Counted from the stretch's first letter, positions 51,012 through 61,060 are shown. The stretch: DNA of 64,000 nucleotides from Pseudomonas muyukensis (GCF_019139535.1 NZ_CP077073.1:2260501-2324500), one strand, 5' to 3'. The notes: a model not told the origin generated them from the letters alone. Numbers and translations: made by a program.

Positions 51012-52256
51012 TTACAGCGCGCTCTGCGCCGCCTGGATCAGCGCGTTGTCGAGCACCTGGCAGGGCGCCACCTGCACGCTCTGGGTGTAGAAAGGCGGCA
51101 GGTTCTGCGCCAGCTCTGCCACAGCCTGCACCGTCACACCCGGATGGCGCAGCACGTATTGCAGGTTGGATGGGAACGACTGCGGCACCGGCCCCTCCAT
51201 GGTCGAGCCATACGCCCCGAAGGTCATCACCGCCTCGCTGGTGCGCGGGTCGGGGATGTACAGGAAGACGAACGTGCCGTACTTGGGATGAGTGAGGTAC
51301 TGCTGCGCCTCGGCACGCACCTGCGGGTCGTTGCTGTTCATCAGCTGCCAGCGCATCAAGGCATAGCGGCGCGTGGTTTCCATGAACGCCGTGCGGATGG
51401 GCGACTGCTTTTCCTGGCCGCCCAGGCAGGTCAGCAGGTTGCCGAACGGATCCAGCAAGGCCACGGCGTTCATCGTGTCGGCATGATGAGCCGTTTGGGT
51501 CAGCGGCTTGGCCAGGGCCGCGCCCGGCATGCGCGGGTTGTCGAACTTGACCGTCAGCGCCCATGGGCTGAGTTCGGTCAGTGCCTTGCGCACCGCGCTG
51601 CCGGCCGGCAGCGAGGCTGGGTTCTTCAGTTGGTCAGGCGCCAGGCCGCTGTTGTTGCTCGCCTCGCGCACCGTATTGACGCTGGCATCGAAAATCGACC
51701 CGGTCAGGCTGAACGCCCGCGCGTCGACGCTTTGCTTCGCGAAGACGGGGCCCGTCGAGCCCTGATACTGCCGATCGACAGGCTCGCCTACCGCGTAGTA
51801 GCCCCAGGTCTGCTGGGCTTTCTGGCGTACCTGCGGCGGCAAGGTCGGGAAGTCGAACTGGCTGTTGTAGTTGACCCCGGCATAGGTGTCGATGGCGCTG
51901 ACCGCCACGTTGAAACCGGCGGTGAGCAGGGAGCCTGCGCACATCGCGCAAGGGTCCAGGGTGGTAACCACGGTCAGCGCGCTGGGCTCTGGCAGGTTCA
52001 GGGCCTGACGGTTGTCGTAGTACCACTGCACCAGCTGGCGCTCGCCGTGGGCCGTCGGGTCATGGGGCAGGAATGGGGGTTGCGCGGTGCTGTTGGGGTA
52101 GGGCATCAGCACATTGTTGTGCATGGCCTTCAACACCTTGCCGGTGGCATTCTCGATGATGCAGCCGCCTACCGCGAAGGTCTTTTGCTGCGCGGCGAGA
52201 ATGGCTTGGTCGGCGACGGTTTCCACGGCTTGCTGGGCGTTGCGAACGGTGTCCAT
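51012..52256 (-). CDS. Two-domain nucleoside/cytidine deaminase-like protein
   Basis: A 414-residue protein. Residues about 15-130 form a zinc deaminase domain, with the proton-shuttling motif TAHGE (His70, Glu72) and DPCAMC (Cys103, Cys106). Residues about 255-365 look like a second copy that has lost the zinc site: TAFME at 289-293 in place of TAHGE and DPRTSE at 336-341 in place of DPCAMC. No signal peptide or toxin-trafficking domain is seen. The ATG at 52254-52256 has an AGGGAG site 5 nt upstream. The substrate is unknown: free nucleobase, nucleoside, tRNA or other. It stands alone beside tRNA-Asn. Confidence 0.8.
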   Translation of the reverse strand: MDTVRNAQQAVETVADQAILAAQQKTFAVGGCIIENATGKVLKAMHNNVLMPYPNSTAQPPFLPHDPTAHGERQLVQWYYDNRQALNLPEPSALTVVTTLDPCAMCAGSLLTAGFNVAVSAIDTYAGVNYNSQFDFPTLPPQVRQKAQQTWGYYAVGEPVDRQYQGSTGPVFAKQSVDARAFSLTGSIFDASVNTVREASNNSGLAPDQLKNPASLPAGSAVRKALTELSPWALTVKFDNPRMPGAALAKPLTQTAHHADTMNAVALLDPFGNLLTCLGGQEKQSPIRTAFMETTRRYALMRWQLMNSNDPQVRAEAQQYLTHPKYGTFVFLYIPDPRTSEAVMTFGAYGSTMEGPVPQSFPSNLQYVLRHPGVTVQAVAELAQNLPPFYTQSVQVAPCQVLDNALIQAAQSAL

Positions 52257-52340
52257 GTTGACTCCCTGTCGATGCTGCGCGAGGTGCGCAGGCAGACGAT
52301 AGTCCAGGGCAGTCGGAACACAAGTGCCAGGCCAGAAAAG

Positions 52341-52378
52341 AAAAAACCTCCAGTGCTTGCGCATCTGGAGGTTTTTTC
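52341..52378 (-). terminator. Terminator of tRNA-Asn
   Basis: AAAAAACCTCCAG...CTGGAGGTTTTTT, a 13 bp perfect stem with A and T runs on either side, just downstream of tRNA-Asn on the minus strand. Confidence 0.92.
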
Positions 52379-52384
52379 AATGTT

Positions 52385-52460
52385 TGGCTCCGCGACCTGG
52401 ACTCGAACCAGGGACCCAATGATTAACAGTCATTTGCTCTACCGACTGAGCTATCGCGGA
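52385..52460 (-). tRNA. tRNA-Asn (GTT)
   Basis: 76 nt on the minus strand with encoded CCA; acceptor TCCGCGA/TCGCGGA; anticodon GTT in the loop CTGTTAA; TTCGAGT T-arm. Confidence 0.98.
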
Positions 52461-52470
52461 ATCTGCGCGT

Positions 52471-52498
52471 ATCTTACCCATGGCCCGAGGGAAGTCAA
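52471..52498 (-). promoter_or_regulatory. Promoter of tRNA-Asn
   Basis: On the minus strand TTGACT (plus 52493-52498), 16 nt, then TAAGAT (plus 52471-52476), followed by a GC-rich ACGCGCA discriminator and the tRNA 10 nt later. Confidence 0.78.
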
Positions 52499-52521
52499 GC
52501 TTCCCTCGGACAATCAAGCAG

Positions 52522-53718
52522 TTACAGCACCTCGACGATGGCCTTGGTGACCACGTGGATGTTGCTCTGGTTCAGCGCGGCGACCGCGATGCGACCGGTG
52601 TCCAGGGCGTAGATGCCAAACTCGTTCTTCAGGCGTGCGACCTGGTCGACGGTCAGGCCCGAGTAGGAGAACATGCCGACCTGGCGGCCGACGAAGCTGA
52701 AGTCGCGGTTGGCGCCGTACTCGGCCAGCAACTGGACCATCTGCTTGCGCATGCCGTGGATGCGGGTGCGCATCTCGGCCAGCTCGGTTTCCCACATCTG
52801 GCGCAGTTCGGCGCTGTTGAGCACGGCGGCGACGATGCTGGCGCCGTGGGTCGGCGGGTTGGAGTAGGTGGTGCGGATCACCCGCTTGACCTGCGACAGC
52901 ACGCGGGTGCTCTCGTCCTTCGAGGCGGTGACGATCGACAGCGCGCCGACGCGCTCGCCATACAGCGAGAACGACTTGGAGAACGAGCTGGAAACGAAGA
53001 ACTCCAGGCCCGACTCGGCGAACAGGCGCACGGCGAAGGCGTCTTCGTCGATGCCGTCGCCGAAACCCTGGTAGGCCATGTCGAGGAACGGCACGTGGCC
53101 CTTGGCCTTGACCACTTCCAGCACGTTCTTCCAGTCGTCCAGGGTCAGGTCGACGCCGGTCGGGTTATGGCAGCAGGCGTGCAGGACGATGATCGAGCCG
53201 GCGGGCAGCGTGTTCAGGTCCTCGAGCATGCCGGCGCGGTTGACGCCATTGCTGGCGGCATCGTAGTAGCGGTAGGTCTGCACCGGGAAGCCGGCGCTCT
53301 CGAACAGGGCGCGGTGGTTTTCCCAGCTCGGGTCGCTGATGGCGACCACGGCGCCCGGCTGCAGGCGCTTGAGGAAGTCGGCGCCGATCTTCAGCGCGCC
53401 GGTGCCGCCAACGGCCTGCACGGTGACCACGCGACCGGCGGCCAGCAGCGGCGACTCGGCACCGAAGATCAGCTTTTGCACGGCCTGGTCGTACTGGGCG
53501 ATGCCGTCGATCGGCAGGTAGCCGCGGGAGGCGTGCTGGGCGGCACGCGCGGTCTCGGCTTCGATCACCGCGCGCAGCAGCGGGATGCGGCCTTCCTCAT
53601 TGCAGTAAACGCCCACGCCCAGGTTCACCTTGTCGGTGCGGGTATCGGCGTTGAATGCTTCGTTGAGGCCCAGGATGGGATCGCGGGGTGCCAGCTCGAC
53701 AGCGGAAAACAGGCTCAT
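52522..53718 (-). CDS. tyrB: Aromatic/aspartate aminotransferase TyrB-type
   Basis: A 398-residue class I aminotransferase of the AspC/TyrB subgroup that transfers amino groups between aromatic amino acids or aspartate and 2-oxoglutarate. The N-terminal APRDPILGLNEAF, VNLGVGVY, the HACCHNPTG loop and the Schiff-base lysine in SSSFSKSFSLYGERVG are present. The substrate range, aromatic or aspartate, cannot be settled from sequence. The ATG at 53716-53718 gives the family start MSLFSAVELAPRDP. It is divergent from uvrB with 286 nt between the start codons. Confidence 0.93.
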   Translation of the reverse strand: MSLFSAVELAPRDPILGLNEAFNADTRTDKVNLGVGVYCNEEGRIPLLRAVIEAETARAAQHASRGYLPIDGIAQYDQAVQKLIFGAESPLLAAGRVVTVQAVGGTGALKIGADFLKRLQPGAVVAISDPSWENHRALFESAGFPVQTYRYYDAASNGVNRAGMLEDLNTLPAGSIIVLHACCHNPTGVDLTLDDWKNVLEVVKAKGHVPFLDMAYQGFGDGIDEDAFAVRLFAESGLEFFVSSSFSKSFSLYGERVGALSIVTASKDESTRVLSQVKRVIRTTYSNPPTHGASIVAAVLNSAELRQMWETELAEMRTRIHGMRKQMVQLLAEYGANRDFSFVGRQVGMFSYSGLTVDQVARLKNEFGIYALDTGRIAVAALNQSNIHVVTKAIVEVL

Positions 53719-53960
53719 TGTTACCTTGGCTCTGATAGGAGAGTGATAGGGGGGCACGCTCCAGCCGAAGGCACTGAAGCGGTGCACAAACGGGGAGTCA
53801 GTATAGTGATACCGACCGGTCACCGCGACAGTCTGTCGCTGCTTTTCCAGCGGTTTGCGCAAAAATTTTTCGACCATTGGTCGAATTGCCGGTCCATTGC
53901 AATGCGCGTTGACAACTGGGCCGTGAAAGCCACGCCCGATGCGCGCATTTGGGTATAGAC

Positions 53961-53980
53961 TACTGGCTAAATTTACAGTT
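53961..53980 (+). promoter_or_regulatory. LexA (SOS)-box-like site upstream of uvrB
   Basis: TACTGGCTAAATTTACAGTT: CTG, ten AT-rich bases, CAG, in the arrangement of the LexA box (CTG-N10-CAG). It lies 25 nt before the uvrB ATG and directly downstream of a TATAGA -10 (53954-53959), where binding would block transcription. Confidence 0.65.
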
Positions 53981-54004
53981 GCCGCGACATCCACGAGGTC
54001 CGTC

Positions 54005-56020
54005 ATGTCCGAGTTCCAGCTCGTCACCCGATTCCAGCCGGCCGGCGACCAGCCCGAGGCCATCCGCCTGATGGTCGAGGGCATCGACGCCGGCCTTTCG
54101 CACCAGACCCTGCTCGGGGTGACCGGCTCGGGCAAGACCTTTAGCATCGCCAACGTGATCCAGCAGGTGCAGCGCCCGACCATGGTGCTGGCGCCGAACA
54201 AGACCCTGGCGGCCCAGTTGTACGGCGAGTTCAAGGCATTCTTCCCGAACAACGCGGTGGAGTACTTCGTTTCGTACTACGACTACTACCAGCCCGAAGC
54301 CTATGTGCCGTCGTCGGACACCTTCATCGAGAAGGACGCCTCGATCAACGACCATATCGAGCAGATGCGCCTGTCGGCGACCAAGGCGCTGCTGGAGCGG
54401 CGCGACGCGATCATCGTCACCACCGTTTCGTGCATCTACGGCCTGGGCAGCCCCGAGACCTACCTGAAGATGGTCCTGCACGTCGACCGCGGCGACAAGC
54501 TCGACCAGCGCGCCCTGCTGCGCCGCCTGGCAGACCTGCAGTACACCCGCAACGAGATGGACTTCGCCCGCGCCACGTTCCGGGTGCGGGGCGACGTGAT
54601 CGACATCTTCCCGGCCGAATCCGACCTCGAGGCCATTCGTATCGAGCTGTTCGACGACGAGGTGGAGAACATCGCCGCCTTCGATCCTTTGACTGGCGAG
54701 GTGATCCGCAAGTTGCCGCGTTTCACCTTCTACCCCAAGAGCCACTACGTAACCCCGCGCGAGACCCTGCTCGACGCGGTGGAGGGCATCAAGGACGAAC
54801 TCAAGGACCGGCTCGAGTACCTGAACACGCACAACAAGCTGGTCGAGGCCCAGCGCCTGGAGCAACGCACCCGTTTCGACCTGGAGATGATCCTCGAGCT
54901 GGGCTACTGCAACGGCATCGAGAACTACTCGCGCTACCTCTCCGGGCGTCCGGCCGGGGCGCCGCCGCCCACCCTGTACGACTACCTGCCGGCCGACGCC
55001 CTGCTGGTGATCGACGAGTCCCACGTCAGCGTTCCGCAGGTCGGCGCCATGTACAAGGGCGACCGCTCGCGCAAGGAAACCCTGGTGGAATACGGCTTCC
55101 GCCTGCCGTCGGCGCTGGACAACCGGCCGATGCGTTTCGACGAGTGGGAAGCGGTGAGTCCGCAGACCATCTTCGTTTCCGCCACCCCGGGGCCCTACGA
55201 GGCCGAGCACGCCGGGCGCGTGGTCGAGCAGGTGGTGCGCCCGACCGGCCTGGTCGACCCGCAGGTCGAGGTGCGTCCGGCGCTGACCCAGGTCGACGAC
55301 CTGCTGTCGGAGATCGGCAAGCGCGTCGCCCAGGGCGAGCGGGTGCTGGCCACCACCCTGACCAAGCGCATGGCCGAGGACCTTACCGACTACCTGGCCG
55401 ATCACGATGTGCGGGTACGCTACCTGCACTCGGACATCGACACCGTCGAGCGGGTCGAGATCATTCGCGACCTGCGCCTGGGCACTTTCGACGTGCTGGT
55501 GGGCATCAACCTGCTGCGCGAGGGCCTGGACATGCCCGAGGTGTCGCTGGTGGCGATCCTCGATGCCGACAAGGAGGGCTTCCTGCGCTCCGAGCGTTCG
55601 CTGATCCAGACCATCGGCCGCGCCGCGCGCAACCTCAACGGCAAGGCGATCCTCTACGCCGACAACATGACCGGCTCGATGCAGCGCGCCATCGACGAGA
55701 CCGAGCGTCGCCGCGAGAAGCAGTTGGCCTTCAACCAGGCCAACGGCATCGTGCCCAGGGGGGTGGTCAAGGACATCACCGACATCATGGAAGGCGCCAC
55801 CGTGCCGGGGGCGCGCAGCAAGAAGCGCAAGGGCATGGCCAAGGCCGCGGAGGAGGCCGGGCGTTACGAGGCCGAGCTGCAGAGCCCGGCCGAGATCACC
55901 AAGCGTATCAAGCAGCTGGAAGAGAAAATGTTTCAGTTCGCCCGCGACCTGGAGTTCGAGGCCGCGGCGCAGCTGCGCGACGAGATCGGCAAGTTGCGTG
56001 AGCGCTTGCTGGCTAGCTAA
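54005..56020 (+). CDS. uvrB: UvrABC nucleotide excision repair subunit B
   Basis: A 671-residue damage-verification helicase of nucleotide excision repair. Walker A is GVTGSGKTF, the beta-hairpin that probes the damaged strand is in [15 protein letters not shown], the DESH-box is [10 protein letters not shown], and motif VI is [11 protein letters not shown]-terminal UVR domain ([20 protein letters not shown]) binds UvrC. The start is the ATG at 54005 ([10 protein letters not shown]). The LexA-like box directly upstream fits SOS control, as in E. coli. Confidence 0.98.
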   Translation: MSEFQLVTRFQPAGDQPEAIRLMVEGIDAGLSHQTLLGVTGSGKTFSIANVIQQVQRPTMVLAPNKTLAAQLYGEFKAFFPNNAVEYFVSYYDYYQPEAYVPSSDTFIEKDASINDHIEQMRLSATKALLERRDAIIVTTVSCIYGLGSPETYLKMVLHVDRGDKLDQRALLRRLADLQYTRNEMDFARATFRVRGDVIDIFPAESDLEAIRIELFDDEVENIAAFDPLTGEVIRKLPRFTFYPKSHYVTPRETLLDAVEGIKDELKDRLEYLNTHNKLVEAQRLEQRTRFDLEMILELGYCNGIENYSRYLSGRPAGAPPPTLYDYLPADALLVIDESHVSVPQVGAMYKGDRSRKETLVEYGFRLPSALDNRPMRFDEWEAVSPQTIFVSATPGPYEAEHAGRVVEQVVRPTGLVDPQVEVRPALTQVDDLLSEIGKRVAQGERVLATTLTKRMAEDLTDYLADHDVRVRYLHSDIDTVERVEIIRDLRLGTFDVLVGINLLREGLDMPEVSLVAILDADKEGFLRSERSLIQTIGRAARNLNGKAILYADNMTGSMQRAIDETERRREKQLAFNQANGIVPRGVVKDITDIMEGATVPGARSKKRKGMAKAAEEAGRYEAELQSPAEITKRIKQLEEKMFQFARDLEFEAAAQLRDEIGKLRERLLAS

Positions 56021-56036
56021 AGCCCTATGCAATCCT

Positions 56037-56153
56037 TGTAGGAGCGGCCTTGTGTCGCGAAAGGGCTGCGCAGCAGCCCCAGGATCTCTGCGTCAAGGCA
56101 GAACTTGCCGGGGCCGCTTTGCGGCCCTTTCGCGACACAAGGCCGCTCCAACA
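56037..56153. repeat. REP-like inverted repeat pair
   Basis: TGTAGGAGCGGCCTTGTGTC (left) and GACACAAGGCCGCTCCAACA (right) around a 25 nt centre, between the convergent uvrB and emrB. Confidence 0.85.
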
Positions 56154-56170
56154 GGTCAGGTGTAACTCGA

Positions 56171-57721
56171 TCAGTGCGCTTCGCCCGTTTTCAACCCCTG
56201 CGGCAACTTGCGCGTCAGCAACACCGCCAACATGCTCACCGCCAATCCGATCCCGACAAAATGGAAGGCGTCGTTGTAGGCCATGATCAACGCCTGCTGG
56301 TGGGTGATTTCGCTCAGCTTGCCCAGCGCGGCGTTGTCGCTGCCCAGGCGCTCGGTCAGTTGCGCCAGGCGCTCGGCCACCTGCGGGTTGCTCGGTACCA
56401 ACGCCTCGCGCAGGTAGTCGAAATACACCTTGGTGCGCGCATCCAGCAGCGTTGCCAGCAGGGCGATGCCGATGGCGCCGCCGAGGTTGCGCAAGATGTT
56501 GAACAGGCTCGATGCCGACCCTGCATCCTGTGGCTGGATATACGCCGTGGCGATCAGCGAAATGGTGACCATGATCATCGGCTGGCCAATGGCGCGGATC
56601 ACCTGGATCTGGTTGAACTGCGGCCCGGCGAAGTCGGGGTTGAGCACCCCGGAGCTGAAACTGGCCACGCCGAACAGGCAAAAGCCCAGGGCGCAGAGCA
56701 CCTTGGGCGAGATCACCTTCATCAATTGCGGCACCAGCGGAATCAGGAACAACTGCGGGATGCCCATCCACATGATCACCTCGCCGATCTGCAGGGCGTT
56801 GTAGCCCTGGATCTGCGCCAGGTACAGCGGCAGCAGGTAGATCGAGCCGTACAACCCCACGCCCATGCCCAGGCTGGCGATGCTCGACAGGCCGAAGTTG
56901 CGGTTGCCGAGGATGCGCAGGTTGATCAGCGGATGGGCACGGGAGAACTGCAGGATCACGAACAGGATCAGGCTGAGCAGGGCGACCGTGCCAAGGCCGA
57001 CGATCAGGCTCGATTCCAGCCAGTCCTTGCGATGGCCTTCCTCGAGGAACACTTGCAGGCAACCCAGGCCCAGGCCGAGGCTGACGATGCCGGCGTAGTC
57101 GGTGCTTTTCAGCAGCTCCCAGTGCGCGGCCTTCTTTTCCAGGCCGTAGAGCAGGCCGGCGATCATCACCAGCCCCGGCGGGATGTTGATGTAGAAGATG
57201 TATTCCCAGCCCCAGTTCTCGGTCAGCCAGCCGCCCAGGGTCGGGCCGATCGAAGGGGCGAAGGTGGCGGTCATGGCGAACATGGCCATGCCCTTGGCGC
57301 GGTGGTGTTCGGGCAGCTTGATCAGGGTCAGGGTGAAGGCCAGCGGGATCAGCGCGCCGCCGGTGAAGCCCTGCATCGCGCGGAACAGGATCATGCTTTC
57401 CAGGTTCCAGGCCATCGAGCACAGCAGCGATGAGGCCAGGAAACCCAGCGATACCCACACCGCCAAACGCCGTGCCGAGAGCAGCTGCACCAGCCAGGCG
57501 GTGAGGGGGATCATGATGATCTCCGCCACCAGGTAGGACGTGGAGATCCATGAGCCTTCCTCCAGGGTCGCCGACAGCGCGCCCTGGATGTCCTTGAGCG
57601 ACGAGTTGGTGATCTGGATGTCCAGTACCGCCATGAAGGCACCCAGCATCACGCTCATCACCGCGATCCAGTCGCGCCGGCTCGGCTCGGCCGTGGGGCG
57701 CAGCAGTGGGTCACCGGCCAT
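56171..57721 (-). CDS. emrB: DHA2-family multidrug efflux MFS transporter (EmrB-type)
   Basis: A 516-residue inner-membrane proton antiporter of the DHA2 group with 14 predicted helices. Motif A-like and motif C segments are visible (SARRLAVWVSLG; APSIGPTLGGWLTENWGWEYIF), as is the N-terminal LDIQITNSSL typical of EmrB. It works with the EmrA adaptor encoded just upstream, whose end it overlaps by 11 nt, to export drugs or toxic compounds. No outer-membrane factor gene is adjacent. The ATG at 57719-57721 is chosen over further upstream in-frame codons. Confidence 0.92.
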   Translation of the reverse strand: MAGDPLLRPTAEPSRRDWIAVMSVMLGAFMAVLDIQITNSSLKDIQGALSATLEEGSWISTSYLVAEIIMIPLTAWLVQLLSARRLAVWVSLGFLASSLLCSMAWNLESMILFRAMQGFTGGALIPLAFTLTLIKLPEHHRAKGMAMFAMTATFAPSIGPTLGGWLTENWGWEYIFYINIPPGLVMIAGLLYGLEKKAAHWELLKSTDYAGIVSLGLGLGCLQVFLEEGHRKDWLESSLIVGLGTVALLSLILFVILQFSRAHPLINLRILGNRNFGLSSIASLGMGVGLYGSIYLLPLYLAQIQGYNALQIGEVIMWMGIPQLFLIPLVPQLMKVISPKVLCALGFCLFGVASFSSGVLNPDFAGPQFNQIQVIRAIGQPMIMVTISLIATAYIQPQDAGSASSLFNILRNLGGAIGIALLATLLDARTKVYFDYLREALVPSNPQVAERLAQLTERLGSDNAALGKLSEITHQQALIMAYNDAFHFVGIGLAVSMLAVLLTRKLPQGLKTGEAH

Positions 57722-58760
57722 CCGCGTTGCCGTCGCGCAGGTCGACCGTGGCCGTGACCGACATGCCCGGGCGGATGCGGCCATGCAGCGGGTTGTCGGC
57801 GGCGAAGGTCAGCTTGACCGGGATACGTTGCACCACCTTGGTGAAGTTGCCGGTGGCGTTGTCGGGCGGCAGCAGGCTGAACTGCGCGCCGGAGGCGGCG
57901 AACAGGCTGTCGACGCGGGCTTCGATGGGCGTGTCGGGGTAGCTGTCGAATAGCAGTTCGGCGCGTTGGCCGGGGTGCATTCTGCCGATCTGGGTCTCCT
58001 TGAAGTTGGCCTGCACCCAGATGTCCTCGTCCGGGACGATCGACAGCAGGTAGGCGCCGGCCTGCACCACCTGGCCATCGCGCGCGCTGCGCTGGCCGAT
58101 GGTGCCGCTGATCGGCGCATGGATGGCGCAGCGGGTGAGGTTGAGCTCGGCCTGGGCCAGGTCGGCGCGGGCGTTGGCAATTTGCGCGTCGAGGCGCTTG
58201 AGCTCGGCGCTCAGCGCATCGACCTGCTGGCGCTGGCCCTTGAGGTCGGCCAGGGCCTTGTCCACCTGCGAACGGGCAACGTGGCTTTCGGCCGCCAGGG
58301 TAGTGACCCGCTCCTCGGAGACGAAGCCGGGCTTGCGTAGGGCCTGGGCGCGGTTGAGGTCGAGCTGCGAGCGGTCGAGGGTGGCCTGGTTGGCCGCCAC
58401 CTGGGCCTGGCCGGCGGCGATCAGGCTGCCCTGTTGGGTCAGGCGGCTCTGCGCCTGTGCCAGCTCCGCTTCACGGGTGGCCAGGGCGGCGCGGGCGCGG
58501 GCCACGGCCAGCTCGAAGTCAGCCGTCTCCAGGCGCACCAGCAGATCGCCCTGGCGCACATGCTGGTTGTCCTCCACCGGCACCTGGTCGATGCGCGCGC
58601 CCAGTTGGCTGGAGATACGCGTGATCTCGCCCTGGACGTAGGCGTTGTCGGTGCTCTCGTAGAAGCGCCCCTTGAAGTACCAGTGGGCCAGGAAGGCGAG
58701 GGCGACCAGCAGCACCAGGGTGATGAAGATCAGCAGGCGGCGTTTGAGTTGGGCGGGCAT
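57711..58760 (-). CDS. emrA: HlyD-family membrane fusion protein (EmrA-type)
   Basis: A 349-residue periplasmic adaptor. A short cytosolic start (PAQLKRRLL) and one membrane helix (about residues 10-32) are followed by a biotinyl-lipoyl half-motif (DNAYVQGEITRISSQ). A long coiled-coil hairpin follows (about residues 75-200, many Gln/Ala/Arg). The barrel region has HAPISGTIGQRSARDGQVV. Start at ATG 58758-58760. With EmrB it forms the inner part of a tripartite exporter. It is divergent from gltX. Confidence 0.92.
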   Translation of the reverse strand: MPAQLKRRLLIFITLVLLVALAFLAHWYFKGRFYESTDNAYVQGEITRISSQLGARIDQVPVEDNQHVRQGDLLVRLETADFELAVARARAALATREAELAQAQSRLTQQGSLIAAGQAQVAANQATLDRSQLDLNRAQALRKPGFVSEERVTTLAAESHVARSQVDKALADLKGQRQQVDALSAELKRLDAQIANARADLAQAELNLTRCAIHAPISGTIGQRSARDGQVVQAGAYLLSIVPDEDIWVQANFKETQIGRMHPGQRAELLFDSYPDTPIEARVDSLFAASGAQFSLLPPDNATGNFTKVVQRIPVKLTFAADNPLHGRIRPGMSVTATVDLRDGNADGR

Positions 58761-58904
58761 GGGCAACCAGGATTGCAAAAGTGTAAGCAAATTTAACAGC
58801 GGTACCCGGCAGGCTCACAAGTGACGATAGCGCCATTGCTGGAGCCCGGTGCCCGCTCCCTGCTAACATTCGGCCTTTGTTTGAATCTTCGTTCGAGACT
58901 CACC

Positions 58905-60386
58905 ATGACCACCGTTCGCACGCGTATCGCGCCATCGCCCACCGGCGACCCCCATGTCGGCACCGCCTACATCGCCCTGTTCAACTACTGCTTCGCCAAG
59001 CAGCACGGCGGTGAGTTCATCCTGCGGATCGAAGACACCGACCAGTTGCGCTCGACCCGCGAGTCGGAGCAGCAGATCTTCGACGCCCTGCGCTGGCTGG
59101 GCATCGAATGGAACGAAGGCCCGGATGTCGGCGGCCCGCACGGCCCCTACCGGCAGAGCGAGCGTGGCGAGATCTACGCCCAGTACGCCAAGCAACTGGT
59201 CGATGCCGGCCACGCCTTCTATTGCTTCTGCACCGCCGAAGAGCTGGAGCAGATGCGCGCCGAGCAGATGGCCCGCGGCGAGACCCCGCGCTACGACGGC
59301 CGCGCCCTGTTGCTGAGCGCCGACGAAGTGCAGCGCCGCCTGGCTGCCGGCGAGCCGCACGTGATCCGCATGAAGGTGCCGAGCGAAGGCATCTGCGTGG
59401 TGCCGGACATGCTCCGTGGCGACGTCGAGATCCCGTGGGACCGCATGGACATGCAGGTGCTGATGAAGAACGACGGCCTGCCGACGTACTTCCTGGCCAA
59501 CGTGGTCGACGACCACCTGATGGGCATCACCCACGTCCTGCGCGGCGAGGAATGGCTGCCGTCGGCGCCGAAGCTGATCAAACTGTACGAGTACTTCGGT
59601 TGGGAGCAGCCCAAGCTGTGCTACATGCCGCTGCTGCGCAACCCGGACAAGTCCAAGCTGTCCAAGCGCAAGAACCCGACCTCGGTGACCTTCTACGAGC
59701 GCATGGGCTTCATGCCCGAGGCGATGCTCAACTACCTCGGGCGCATGGGCTGGTCGATGCCTGACGAGCGCGAGAAGTTCTCCCTGGCCGAAATGGTCGA
59801 GCACTTCGACCTGTCGCGCATCTCCCTGGGCGGCCCGATCTTCGACATCGAGAAGCTGTCGTGGCTCAACGGCCAGTGGCTGCGTGAGCTGCCGGTGCAG
59901 GAGTTCGCCGCGCGGGTGCAGAAGTGGGCGTTCAATAGCGACTACATGATGCAGATCGCCCCGCACGTGCAGGGCCGGGTCGAAACCTTCAGCCAGATCG
60001 CGCCGCTGGGCGGCTTCTTCTTCGAAGGCGCGCTCAAGCTCGACGCCAAGCTGTTCGAAAGCAAGAAGCTGTCCGCCGACCAGGTTCGCCAGGTGATGCA
60101 GTTGATCCTGTGGAAGCTGGAAAGCCTGCGCCAGTGGGAAAAGGAGCGCATCACCGGGTGCATCCAGGCCGTGGTCGAGGCGCTGGAGCTCAAGCTACGT
60201 GACGCCATGCCGCTGATGTTCGCCGCCATTACTGGTCAGGCCAGCTCGGTGTCGGTGCTCGACGCCATGGAAATCCTCGGCCCTGACCTGACTCGCTATC
60301 GCCTGCGCCAGGCCCTGGACTTGCTCGGCGGCGTGTCGAAGAAAGAAAACAAGGAGTGGGAAAAGCTGCTGGCCAACATCGCCTGA
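58905..60386 (+). CDS. gltX: Glutamyl-tRNA synthetase
   Basis: A 493-residue class I synthetase that charges tRNA-Glu. The HIGH motif is in [13 protein letters not shown] and the KMSKS equivalent is [10 protein letters not shown]. Length and sequence match the discriminating pseudomonad enzyme. The ATG at 58905 gives the family start [12 protein letters not shown]. Three of the five tRNA-Glu genes of the window lie just downstream, which places enzyme and substrate genes together. A REP-like pair follows. Confidence 0.98.
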   Translation: MTTVRTRIAPSPTGDPHVGTAYIALFNYCFAKQHGGEFILRIEDTDQLRSTRESEQQIFDALRWLGIEWNEGPDVGGPHGPYRQSERGEIYAQYAKQLVDAGHAFYCFCTAEELEQMRAEQMARGETPRYDGRALLLSADEVQRRLAAGEPHVIRMKVPSEGICVVPDMLRGDVEIPWDRMDMQVLMKNDGLPTYFLANVVDDHLMGITHVLRGEEWLPSAPKLIKLYEYFGWEQPKLCYMPLLRNPDKSKLSKRKNPTSVTFYERMGFMPEAMLNYLGRMGWSMPDEREKFSLAEMVEHFDLSRISLGGPIFDIEKLSWLNGQWLRELPVQEFAARVQKWAFNSDYMMQIAPHVQGRVETFSQIAPLGGFFFEGALKLDAKLFESKKLSADQVRQVMQLILWKLESLRQWEKERITGCIQAVVEALELKLRDAMPLMFAAITGQASSVSVLDAMEILGPDLTRYRLRQALDLLGGVSKKENKEWEKLLANIA

Positions 60387-60402
60387 TAGCCTTGCGCTGT
60401 AC

Positions 60403-60520
60403 TGTGGGAGCGGCCTTGTGTCGCGAAAGGGCCGCATAGCGGCCCCGGCGATCGATGCACTGATGCTGAAAACGAGGGACCGCTTTGCGGTCCTTTCGCG
60501 ACACAAGGCCGCTCCTACAG
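60403..60520. repeat. REP-like inverted repeat pair
   Basis: TGTGGGAGCGGCCTTGTGTC and GACACAAGGCCGCTCCTACA around a 36 nt centre, between gltX and the tRNA array promoter. Nothing else is seen in 60387-60605. Confidence 0.85.
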
Positions 60521-60605
60521 GGGGCGAGGTTGCGAAGTACATCGGGGCAGGGCGGTAAGTGATTGTTATCTGTGAAAAAAATTTTGAATAATTTCAAAAA
60601 TTCGT

Positions 60606-60634
60606 TTGACAGCCCCGCAATCCGATCTTAATAT
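60606..60634 (+). promoter_or_regulatory. Promoter of the tRNA-Ala/Glu array
   Basis: TTGACA (60606-60611), exactly 17 nt, TAATAT (60629-60634), then a GC-rich GCGCCCCGTCC discriminator as in stringently controlled stable RNA promoters. Confidence 0.88.
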
Positions 60635-60709
60635 GCGCCCCGTCCACAGCGATGAACGCAAACGAAACGCCAGGCACCCAGCCAGCGCTTCGGTTCAAAG
60701 CGACATTGT

Positions 60710-60785
60710 GGGGCTATAGCTCAGCTGGGAGAGCGCCTGCATGGCATGCAGGAGGTCAGCGGTTCGATCCCGCTTAGCTCCACCA
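60710..60785 (+). tRNA. tRNA-Ala (GGC)
   Basis: 76 nt with encoded CCA; acceptor GGGGCTA/TAGCTCC (imperfect pair as usual in this tRNA); anticodon GGC in the loop ATGGCAT. Confidence 0.97.
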
Positions 60786-60857
60786 AATTCCGCTTGATGG
60801 CCAAGGCCGTCAGGCAAGACCGGTTCCAGCAAACGGGTCTTGAAGGTAAGAAGGTTC

Positions 60858-60933
60858 GTCCCCTTCGTCTAGTGGCCTAGGACACCGCCCTTTCACGGCG
60901 GTAACAGGGGTTCGAGTCCCCTAGGGGACGCCA
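60858..60933 (+). tRNA. tRNA-Glu (TTC)
   Basis: 76 nt, identical to the copy at 13540; encoded CCA. Confidence 0.98.
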
Positions 60934-60984
60934 GTTTTGCACAAGCGATGTTGCACTGTCGCTGGGCCGAGAGGCTAGAAATCC

Positions 60985-61060
60985 GGGGCTATAGCTCAGC
61001 TGGGAGAGCGCCTGCATGGCATGCAGGAGGTCAGCGGTTCGATCCCGCTTAGCTCCACCA
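60985..61060 (+). tRNA. tRNA-Ala (GGC)
   Basis: Second identical tRNA-Ala; encoded CCA. Confidence 0.97.

Noticed and set aside
52385..52460. Prophage or island attachment site at tRNA-Asn
   Set aside because: No integrase and no second copy of the tRNA 3' end is visible within the window.
52522..54252. A longer TyrB start reaching into uvrB
   Set aside because: The extra N-terminus overlaps the uvrB start and the uvrB promoter. The family start MSLFSAVELAPRDP is at 53718.
53960..56032. A 690-codon minus-strand frame opposite uvrB
   Set aside because: uvrB is unmistakable on the plus strand; the antisense product is His/Leu/Val/Gln-rich shadow sequence.
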